From: JAADHY01 sp964428935 | GTDB taxonomy: Bacteria; Planctomycetota; Planctomycetia; Planctomycetales; Planctomycetaceae | Assembly: GCA_964428935.1 (NCBI GenBank) | Contig: CAYSAG010000184.1 | Location: forward strand, 1-10,250 | DNA: 10,250 bases | Reading direction: 5' to 3' | Shown: piece by piece, positions 1 to 5,232 of the stretch | How the letters are laid out: each line of letters starts with the position of its first letter | Numbering within the stretch: the first letter of the stretch is position 1 | Program-made: the position numbers and the translations under genes | Notes under the pieces: generated by a model | Seen by the model: only the letters and a program-made list of their open reading frames with translations | What the model was told of the DNA's origin: nothing | Database searches by the model: none

Positions 1-1348
1 GTTCGAGCCGGCAGAGGTGGTCGGAGACCTCATGAAGTCGTTCGCCGTGGCCGCTCAGCGCAAAGGCCTCGAATTGGCTTACTACTGGCCGCCGCACGTC
101 CCGCGGTGGCTGGTCGGCGACCCTCAACGACTCAGCCAAGTGCTGAGCAACCTGTTGGACAACGCAATCAAGTTCACCGACCAGGGCGAAGTCACCCTCA
201 ACGTGGACCTGGCGAAATCCGGTGAAGACGAAGTCGTCCTCGAGTTCACCGTCACGGACACCGGCCCGGGCATTCCCGCAAACATGCAGCAGAAAATTTT
301 CGACAAGTTCGAGCAAGTCGACTCGTCCATGCGTCGCAAGCACGGAGGGGCCGGCTTGGGTCTGGCCATTGCGGCCGGCCTGGTCGAAAGAATGGCCGGC
401 AAGTTGACGGTGGACAGCCAGCCCGGCCGCGGCAGCACGTTCCGCTTTTCGGTTACCCTAAAGCGGGCCGCTGAGGTACAGACGTCCGAGCCGTTGGTCA
501 GCTCGGTCGACGCCGCACTCTTCGTGGCGGAACCGCACACCCTGACGCGCCGGTTCCTGGTCGACACGTTCCAAAGTTGGAACGCCCGAACGACCCAGGC
601 GGGCAGTCCCGAAGAGATTGAACAGGTTCTTCAGCAGCTGCCGCCCGGAACCCGCTTCGACGTGTTGGTGTTGGACGAGCGACTCCTGCAACCGCTCTCG
701 TCGGAGACACGGCAGCGACTGGCCGAGGCTCTGGCGCCCGACGGACGCACCGTCGTGTTGCTCAGCACGCTCGACCAACCTCCGCCCGCTCCGACCGACT
801 TCGCTCCGCTCACCGCCTCACGCTGGCTCCACCTGCCCGTCAAGCTGTCCGAGCTCTACGAAGTCGTGGCTCCGACGACCGGCGACACACCGCACAGGCC
901 GGCGACCGAACGGGCCGCGGGCCGGCCAAGCCTCGGACAGCCCCTGCGCGTGCTTCTTGCCGAAGACAGTCTGGTCAACCAGAAGCTGGCCGTCAGCCTG
1001 TTGCAGAAGCAAGGGCACGAGGTGACGGTGGTGGCGAGCGGAAAGGAAGCCGTGGAGGCGGCCACGACGCAACAGTTCGACGTCATCCTCATGGACGTCC
1101 AAATGCCCGAAATGGACGGATTCGAAGCCACGGCAGCCATTCGCCGACACGAAGCCGCGACGGGCCGACGCACACCCATTGTGGCCATGACCGCTCACGC
1201 CCTGAAAGGCGACCGCGAGAAGTGTCTGGCCGCCGGAATGGACGCCTACATTGCCAAACCGATTCGTTCGGACGAGCTGTTCGCTTTGCTGGCTACCCTG
1301 AGCGGCCAAGCTCCACCGGAAAACGCCTCGGACGACACGCAAACGTGA
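1..1348 (+). CDS. Hybrid sensor histidine kinase, 3' part (HATPase_c - atypical receiver - receiver)
   Basis: The gene is open at the left edge; 448 residues are visible, reading from base 2. The first residues are the linker after the missing HisKA dimerisation domain. The ATPase domain follows, with N box LLDNAIKFT (Asn codon at 161), G1 DTGPGIP (Asp at 257), F box IFDKFEQVD and G2 HGGAGLGLAIA (from about 341), so ATP binding should be intact. A second domain (about 510-870) looks like a receiver with a weakened acidic pocket (AEPH instead of paired acids), but it keeps a candidate phospho-Asp (VLD, 674-676), a Ser after beta-4 and a Lys (PVK, 842-844). The last domain is a canonical receiver: LLAED, LMDVQMPEMDG with the phospho-Asp codon at 1094-1096, AMTA, and AKP with Lys at 1256-1258. 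No HPt domain follows, so phosphate must pass to a separate HPt protein or be used in cis. The sensor part and signal lie outside the window. Confidence 0.95.
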   Translation, partial: FEPAEVVGDLMKSFAVAAQRKGLELAYYWPPHVPRWLVGDPQRLSQVLSNLLDNAIKFTDQGEVTLNVDLAKSGEDEVVLEFTVTDTGPGIPANMQQKIFDKFEQVDSSMRRKHGGAGLGLAIAAGLVERMAGKLTVDSQPGRGSTFRFSVTLKRAAEVQTSEPLVSSVDAALFVAEPHTLTRRFLVDTFQSWNARTTQAGSPEEIEQVLQQLPPGTRFDVLVLDERLLQPLSSETRQRLAEALAPDGRTVVLLSTLDQPPPAPTDFAPLTASRWLHLPVKLSELYEVVAPTTGDTPHRPATERAAGRPSLGQPLRVLLAEDSLVNQKLAVSLLQKQGHEVTVVASGKEAVEAATTQQFDVILMDVQMPEMDGFEATAAIRRHEAATGRRTPIVAMTAHALKGDREKCLAAGMDAYIAKPIRSDELFALLATLSGQAPPENASDDTQT

Positions 1349-1461
1349 CCCCCGAGCAGGAGAGGGACTTCTTGTTGGCCGCTGCCGACACGGTCGCGCC
1401 ACAATCGACTGGGTCCGAATTTTTTTCGGTCGGACGCAGCAGTAGACCGACGAGGGCCTAA
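1345..1461 (+). CDS. Possible 38-codon ORF overlapping the kinase stop (doubtful)
   Basis: A GTG overlaps the kinase TGA stop in the form GTGA, an arrangement often seen in translational coupling. It opens a frame whose first half (TPEQERDFLLAAADTV) looks protein-like. The second half (FFSVGRSSRPTRA, to a TAA at 1459-1461) reads through a T7 run and an inverted repeat and does not look coding. No clear purine-rich ribosome binding site precedes the GTG. It may be a tiny coupled peptide, the stump of a decayed downstream gene, or chance. I do not recognise it. Confidence 0.2.
   Translation: MTPEQERDFLLAAADTVAPQSTGSEFFSVGRSSRPTRA
1413..1435. repeat. Inverted repeat with internal T-tract, downstream of the kinase
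   Basis: GTCCGA (1413-1418) and TCGGAC (1430-1435) form a 6-bp stem around a T7 run. A shorter CCGAA/TTCGG pairing is also possible. The T-tract lies in the loop rather than after the stem, so this is not a textbook intrinsic terminator. It lies 65 bases past the kinase stop and could still mark the end of that transcript. Confidence 0.35.
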
Positions 1462-1864
1462 GAAAACGCGGACGCTCTCACTTGCTTCCCACGGTCCGCC
1501 TTCGCCCGCTGTGTGCATGGGCCGGGCCGTGCGGCTGCTTGGCGTGCGGTTCTGTCTCGCTTCGGGAAAAAGAGCCGTCCCGTGCTCGTCGTGCAGCAAC
1601 CGCAGACAGCGTTGGGCAAGCGCCTTGTGGGGGCTCCGTCGCCGCGCCGTTCTTTGCTGCGGTCCTGGCTTGGGCTTGTAAACTTCCAGACACACCCCCC
1701 ACTGCGGTCTGGCGAACCGGCGTGCACGGCGGGGTTCGGGGTCGCTTCGGCTTCCCCGAGACCAAGGCACGTCGGCGCGAAGCGTTTTCCTCGCGCAGAC
1801 TGCAGGACGGAGCAACTCCACCTTCCGAACGGCCGGTCGGGCCGTCTTCAGCGCAAAAAGAGAC

Positions 1865-1983
1865 GGGGCTCGGGAGTCAAGGAAAAATCATGCACTCTTC
1901 GTGCATTTGATGGGCCACCCTCTGTCCGGCTTCTTAGCATGCGAGGCAGGAATGCTAGCTAACCGGACAAGACTCCCGGCCCC
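1865..1983 (+). ncRNA. Candidate structured RNA, three-helix junction (unidentified)
   Basis: Three nested helices are visible. The outer helix P1 pairs 1865-1878 with 1971-1983: GGGGC, a bulged T at 1870, then CGGGAGTC, against GACTCCCG and GCCCC. That is 13 base pairs. P2 is ATGCAC (1890-1895), loop TCTTC, GTGCAT (1901-1906), extendable by ATC/GAT across a two-base bulge. P3 is TGTCCGG (1923-1929) with CCGGACA (1963-1969), then an internal loop (CTTC against CTAA), then TTAGCAT (1934-1940) with ATGCTAG (1952-1958), closed by an 11-base purine-rich loop at 1941-1951. The joining segment P1-P2 is A-rich. The T1934-G1958 pair is a wobble only if the plus strand is transcribed, which favours plus. 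The size resembles 5S rRNA but the 5S conserved bases are absent, and I cannot match it to a riboswitch class from memory. A DNA hairpin or small MITE is the main alternative, but no flanking target duplication is obvious. Confidence 0.55.
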
Positions 1984-1987
1984 TGGC

Positions 1988-2008
1988 GGAAGGGAGAAAC
2001 TCTTTTCC
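1988..2008 (+). repeat. Hairpin directly 3' of the structured element
   Basis: GGAAGGGAG (1988-1996), loop AAA, CTCTTTTCC (2000-2008) form nine consecutive pairs including two G-U wobbles. On the minus strand those two would be A-C mismatches, so the hairpin makes sense only as a plus-strand RNA. It starts four bases after the outer helix of the 1865-1983 element, suggesting that it is part of the same transcript. Confidence 0.45.
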
Positions 2009-2059
2009 AAAAATTCCTTTCCGTCGCTCGCGAGACTCTTTCTCTCCGCCAACTACTTC

Positions 2060-2080
2060 ACAAACATGACCCCCGTTTGT
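2060..2080. repeat. Short inverted repeat ACAAAC/GTTTGT
   Basis: A 6-bp stem (2060-2065 with 2075-2080) encloses a nine-base C-rich loop. It sits between the 1988-2008 hairpin and the hairpin plus T-tract at 2101-2123, within the AT-richer part of the intergenic region. It could be one more stem of the same RNA. On its own it is near what chance would give. Confidence 0.3.
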
Positions 2081-2100
2081 CAAGACCCTTCGGCTGGGAG

Positions 2101-2123
2101 TTTCAAAGAAATTGAAATTTTTT
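2101..2123 (+). terminator. Candidate intrinsic terminator
   Basis: TTTCAA (2101-2106), loop AGAAA, TTGAAA (2112-2117) are followed at once by six Ts (2118-2123). The geometry is that of a Rho-independent terminator on the plus strand. The stem is short and all but one pair per side is A-T, so it would be weak. Its position after the structured element at 1865-1983 would make it the natural 3' end of a small RNA of about 260 nt. Confidence 0.4.
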
Positions 2124-2508
2124 GGCGTGGGTTTTGCGGGACCTAATCATTTGAACCGATTGGCCGGCGTTTGGCGGAATTACCGGCGGACGACTCGACG
2201 CTGGTCCGGCGCAGAGGCCGTAGCGCGCGGAGCTCGCGACCCAGTGCGCCGCCAAGCACACTCCGCGGTTCTCCGCGCTCGGCCCGTGTCGGACAAAAAC
2301 CCGACTGCAGAAGTTTGCGACGCGACGGCGGAACGTGAGCTTCCCGACGTGACGGCCGTTCGTAATTGAAAAGCAACCGGACTGGCCAGGCGAGTCGGCA
2401 CCTGACGGTGCTTCTGGCTGGAAAGGCCGACGGCTTCCGGCACCGACGCCGTGCGTGCAGCCCGACGGGGCGAGCGCGTTCGAAGTCAAAAGTTGAGAGG
2501 GGACGGGA

Positions 2509-2572
2509 CTGGTGGAGGGGGCACGCTCCGTCGTGGCCGCTGAGGGTCTGCGCCCGACGCCGGCTCCACCAG
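2509..2572. repeat. 9-bp inverted repeat enclosing two small hairpins
   Basis: CTGGTGGAG (2509-2517) is perfectly complementary to CTCCACCAG (2564-2572). The 46 bases between can form CACG/CGTG (2522-2525 with 2532-2535) and GGG/CCC (2544-2546 with 2553-2555). The 3' arm ends in a CCACCA-like string, but no T-loop or other tRNA/tmRNA hallmark is present. It may be a second folded element or a chance pairing in GC-rich DNA. Confidence 0.3.
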
Positions 2573-2666
2573 ACGCATCCAGCGACTCCAAGCTCGCGAA
2601 TGCCCAGAGAAAAACGAATAAATTCCCCGACACCCGCACTTGCGTTTCGAGCTGCTCGAATCGGCG

Positions 2667-2696
2667 TTGACAAATCCTTCTCGGAATAGGTACAAG
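2667..2696 (+). promoter_or_regulatory. Sigma70-like promoter upstream of the TPR lipoprotein gene
   Basis: A perfect -35 hexamer TTGACA (2667-2672) is followed by an 18-base spacer and TACAAG (2691-2696) as -10. The same layout (TTGACA, 18 bases, CACAAT) occurs before the cytochrome gene at 6998-7027, which supports both. Transcription would start near 2703 and give the lipoprotein gene at 3128 a leader of roughly 425 nt, unusually long unless the leader itself has a role. Confidence 0.55.
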
Positions 2697-2870
2697 CCGT
2701 TCCTTCCAAGTCGGGGCGTGCGGTGAAGTTCGCGGCGGCTGCACTTCCAAGCAGCACCAGTTGCCTGTGACGTTCGAGCGTCCGCGGGCCTCACCGGCAC
2801 CTCCGGTCCCTCGTTCCCTTCTCGATTTTCCACACCCAGTCCTTCCGCAGAGTTGCCTCTGAGCCCCGGT

Positions 2871-2893
2871 GGCCCAGCCGTGTCTGGCTGGCC
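2871..2893 (+). repeat. Hairpin in the predicted lipoprotein leader
   Basis: GGCC, a bulged C at 2875, and AGCC (2876-2879) pair with GGCT (2886-2889) and GGCC (2890-2893) around a six-base loop. It is not followed by Ts, so it is not a terminator. It lies between the 2667-2696 promoter and the start codon and may simply be leader structure. Confidence 0.3.
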
Positions 2894-3112
2894 CCGTCGT
2901 GACTCTCGAGAGCGAACGGCTTTCGTGCCAGCTCGCGGTTGCTCGCCTGTCTACCACCTCGGTCCCACGAGGCGTCCGGCGAGCCGGGACGTTCGGACGC
3001 GTCGGCCCGGCACCGCGTGGTGCACACGGAAGGGCTCAGACCGTCGCAGCAGGCTGGCACGAAAGGCGAACACGAGTTCGGCCTCTTTGCGAGAAGGACG
3101 TTGGTTGAACAA

Positions 3113-3118
3113 GAGGAG
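3113..3118 (+). promoter_or_regulatory. Ribosome binding site of the TPR lipoprotein gene
   Basis: GAGGAG ends nine bases before the ATG at 3128. It fixes this start over in-frame upstream starts such as 2939. The choice is confirmed because this start places a lipoprotein signal peptide exactly at the N terminus. Confidence 0.8.
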
Positions 3119-3127
3119 CACGGTTCC

Positions 3128-4675
3128 ATGCGAACGGCGGTTCCCGGTCTGGTCGTCTTCTCTGCGCTTGTGGTTGGCGTTGTGGGGTGCGAGCGTCCTT
3201 CTGGCAAGGAGCCGAGCCGCACCGCAGCCTCGGCCGCTCGCCCCGAGAAGACACCGCTGTCTGCCGGCCAGTCGACCAAGAGCACCGAGCGTTTGTCGAA
3301 AGCCAACAAAGAGCAGGCCGACGCTCTGCTGGTGCGAGCGACACTGTTGCTGCGTCGCGGCAACGTGGCCGGAGCCGTGCAGGCGCTCACGCAAGCCATT
3401 CGACTCGACCCCACCAACGCCACCGCGTACGCTCGGCGAGCGGGAATTTGGGCGGACTTGGGACGAGAACGTCAGGCGGAGGCCGACTTCAACAAAGCCG
3501 TCGAACTGGCTCCGAACGACAAGAGCCTGCGGAACATGAGGGGCTTCTTCTTCCTTTCACGAGGCGACCCCGTTCGAGCCATTCAAGACTTCACGGCGGC
3601 CATTCAGCTCGACCCGCATTACCCTCAACCTTACAACAACCGCGGACTGGCCTGGCTCGCACGCGGACAGACCAAGAAAGCCATTGAAGACTTCAACGCA
3701 GCCATTCGCGAGAACCCCCGCTACGTCGACGCCTACAACAACCGAGGCATGGCTTACCTGAAGCTGGGGAAGCACAAGGAGGCCATTGCCGACTTCGACC
3801 GAGCGCTGAGGATCAACCCGGAGTACACGACGGCCTACAACAACCGCGGACTAGCGTACTTTGCGGCCGGCCGTTACGAGAAAGCGGTCATTGACTTCAC
3901 GGAAGCCATTGCCCGGGACCGCACCAACCCCAAGTACTACCGCGCTCGCGCCGCAGCTTACCAAAAGCTGGGTCGGCTGGCCGAAGCGCGAGCCGACACC
4001 GAAAAAATTGCGTGGCTGCTGCAGTTGGCCGAAATCAACCAGCAGATTGCTCGACACCCACGTTCCGCCGAGCCGTACCTGAAACGGGCCGAGCATTTGG
4101 CAAAGGCCGGCGAGACGCGAGTGGCTTTGGCCAGCTACGAAGCGGCCATTCGGACCGAGCCGAACAACGCGCGAGCGTACTCGGCCCGTGCAGCCTTCTG
4201 GTACCGGCAAGGCGAGTACGAAAAGGCTGTCGCCGACTGCACGAAAGCCATTCAGCTGGCTCCGCACTTCGAAGCCTACTCAATTCGCGGCGACGCGTAC
4301 CTCAAACTGGGTCGGTACGACGAGGCCATTGCCGATTACGAACGCGCCAAACGACTGGACCCAATGGTCGCACAGGCTTACCTGCTTCGTTCGCAGCAAC
4401 GTCGCAAGGAGGGACGTTTGGAAGAGGCCGAGGCCGACTTGAAACGGGCCCGGCAGATTGACCCAACGCTGCTGGCCGACTCGTCGTCCAAGGCCGAAAA
4501 GCAGGCGAGTGGCTCCGGACCGAAGGCTGCCCGCAAACCACGTCGCTTGCCCGAACCGGCCGACGCCAAACCGCTCGAGCCGAGGTCGACCGAACCGCCC
4601 CGCACCAAGTCGGCGACGGAGACCACGCAAAGGACCGCGAAGTCGTCGTCCGCTCAAAGGCAGCCCAGTCCCTGA
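3128..4675 (+). CDS. TPR-repeat lipoprotein
   Basis: The product has 515 residues. The N terminus is a lipoprotein signal peptide: MR, a hydrophobic stretch to residue 20, then VVGC with the lipidated Cys at 21. Residue 22 is Glu, not Asp, which by the E. coli rule would favour the outer membrane. Residues 22-60 are a polar linker. About 10-11 TPR units of 34 residues follow, from about 63 to 458, each ending in an LDP/LAP/INP-type turn, several of the YNNRG(L/M)AY class. The regular spacing breaks around 290-323, dividing the array into an N-terminal block of seven and a C-terminal block of four. Residues 459-515 are a Pro/Ser/Lys/Arg-rich tail, probably disordered. Such proteins are scaffolds that hold partners at the cell envelope; no catalytic domain is visible and no partner can be named. 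The gene has its own promoter candidate at 2667-2696 and converges on the minus-strand gene ending at 4713. Confidence 0.95.
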   Translation: MRTAVPGLVVFSALVVGVVGCERPSGKEPSRTAASAARPEKTPLSAGQSTKSTERLSKANKEQADALLVRATLLLRRGNVAGAVQALTQAIRLDPTNATAYARRAGIWADLGRERQAEADFNKAVELAPNDKSLRNMRGFFFLSRGDPVRAIQDFTAAIQLDPHYPQPYNNRGLAWLARGQTKKAIEDFNAAIRENPRYVDAYNNRGMAYLKLGKHKEAIADFDRALRINPEYTTAYNNRGLAYFAAGRYEKAVIDFTEAIARDRTNPKYYRARAAAYQKLGRLAEARADTEKIAWLLQLAEINQQIARHPRSAEPYLKRAEHLAKAGETRVALASYEAAIRTEPNNARAYSARAAFWYRQGEYEKAVADCTKAIQLAPHFEAYSIRGDAYLKLGRYDEAIADYERAKRLDPMVAQAYLLRSQQRRKEGRLEEAEADLKRARQIDPTLLADSSSKAEKQASGSGPKAARKPRRLPEPADAKPLEPRSTEPPRTKSATETTQRTAKSSSAQRQPSP

Positions 4676-4696
4676 ACGCCTTTGCGAGTCGAAGTT

Positions 4697-4711
4697 ACCG
4701 GCCGCGCCGGT
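4697..4711. terminator. Perfect GC hairpin between convergent genes
   Basis: ACCGGC (4697-4702), loop CGC, GCCGGT (4706-4711) lie within the 37-bp gap between the stops of the lipoprotein gene (4675) and the minus-strand membrane gene (4713). The position suits a shared bidirectional terminator, but neither strand has a T-tract, so it might instead pause polymerase or assist Rho. The same GC core recurs at 4745-4755 inside the membrane gene. Confidence 0.4.
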
Positions 4712-4712
4712 G

Positions 4713-5003
4713 TCAAGCGGGCGGCTGCCTCTGCCGGCTGGCACGGCCGCGCCGGCGCTCAACCTGCCGGTCGACCTTCTTCCTCGCGGCTCCAATTCGC
4801 TCCCACAGCCAGAAAACCGGAGCGAACACTGCGAGGTTGACCAGAGCAAGCCCGACGCACGCCACGACCACGACGGCCGCCGCGACCAGCCACGCAGTCA
4901 ACACGGTGACGCTACGCAGCCAGACGCTGCTCGCCACTCCCGCTCCAACGACCAGCAAGCCCACTGCCCACAGCACGTGGCCCACTCGCTTCGGGTCTTC
5001 CAA
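4713..5003 (-). CDS. Small membrane protein, unknown function
   Basis: I chose a TTG start at 5003 because AGAGGA (5012-5017) lies eight bases upstream; a GTG at 5051 would add 16 residues with no obvious signal. The product is then 96 residues. Residues 8-29 form one hydrophobic helix and 32-69 a long hydrophobic stretch (Val/Ala-rich, then a Phe/Trp-rich end) that could be one or two further helices. The C-terminal 27 residues are strongly basic (ARKK, ERRRGR) and by the positive-inside rule should be cytoplasmic. There is no signal peptidase site and no catalytic motif. I do not recognise the family. It lies 229 bases downstream of the acidic-protein gene on the same strand, with no T-tract terminator seen between them, so the two may share a transcript. 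The long hydrophobic runs make chance unlikely. Confidence 0.7.
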   Translation of the reverse strand: MEDPKRVGHVLWAVGLLVVGAGVASSVWLRSVTVLTAWLVAAAVVVVACVGLALVNLAVFAPVFWLWERIGAARKKVDRQVERRRGRASRQRQPPA

Positions 5004-5011
5004 GGTCGGTG

Positions 5012-5017
5012 TCCTCT
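5012..5017 (-). promoter_or_regulatory. Ribosome binding site deciding a TTG start
   Basis: Read on the minus strand this is AGAGGA, eight bases before the TTG at 5003. No comparable site precedes the alternative GTG codons at 5051 or 5036, so it decides the start of the small membrane protein. Confidence 0.5.
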
Positions 5018-5097
5018 GTGCGCCGGACCGACTCACCCGGCCGAACGGCACCCCCAGCCGCTCGCGTCAGTCGGTTCCGGTCCGGGCCACCTGGCGT

Positions 5098-5111
5098 CGC
5101 CAGCGCTGGCG
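5098..5111. repeat. 14-bp perfect palindrome
   Basis: CGCCAGCGCTGGCG reads the same on both strands. It lies in the 229-bp spacer between the two minus-strand genes. It could be an operator or an RNA hairpin without a loop, but one such palindrome is expected by chance in a GC-rich 10-kb window. I see nothing else in this spacer. Confidence 0.3.
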
Positions 5112-5232
5112 GCACACCAGCCACGGCGAAGCGCGGCCGTCTCGGGCGCGGGTCACGAGCGCGAGCCTCGCGCCCGGACGACGCCACGCCCAAGAACGTG
5201 GGGTTCCAACTTCGCCACAGCCTCCGCAAACG

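Larger units (their letters stand above)
1349..3127. other. Large gene-poor intergenic region
   Basis: About 1.78 kb separate the kinase stop from the lipoprotein start. Open frames here on both strands lack codon-position structure, consistent composition and recognisable motifs, so I treat them as shadows. From about 1850 to 2150 the DNA becomes visibly richer in A and T and contains nested inverted repeats (listed separately). A promoter sits at 2667-2696. From 1460 to 1850 I see only scattered short hairpins, for example ACGGCC/GGCCGT at 1829-1845. From 2150 to 2660 there is a 9-bp inverted repeat at 2509-2572. From 2700 to 3127 the sequence is probably the long leader of the lipoprotein gene. 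The region could hold small RNA genes, decayed genes or both. Confidence 0.7.

Noticed and set aside
818..1402. Antisense open frame opposite the kinase receiver
   Set aside because: The same codon-bias shadow effect; the sense strand carries a canonical receiver domain here.
1865..1983. 5S rRNA, because of size and three-helix shape
   Set aside because: The conserved loop sequences of 5S rRNA (for example the CCGAACxxxGAAG region) are absent.
1865..1983. MITE or insertion element with 13-bp terminal inverted repeats
   Set aside because: No direct duplication flanks the repeats, and the inner stems and wobble pairs fit a folded RNA better; it remains the main alternative until copy number is checked.
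2460..2572. tRNA or tmRNA 3' end, from GTTCGAA near 2479 and CTCCACCA near 2564
   Set aside because: The two are too far apart, there is no T-stem pairing, no acceptor partner and no anticodon arm.
2103..2957. 284-codon minus-strand open frame in the gene-free region
   Set aside because: The translation is Arg/Ser/Gly/Pro-rich without motifs or periodic composition, and it runs across the terminator-like hairpin and the promoter.
2939..3127. In-frame upstream extension of the lipoprotein gene
   Set aside because: The extension would bury the lipoprotein signal peptide. GAGGAG nine bases before the ATG at 3128 fixes the start there.
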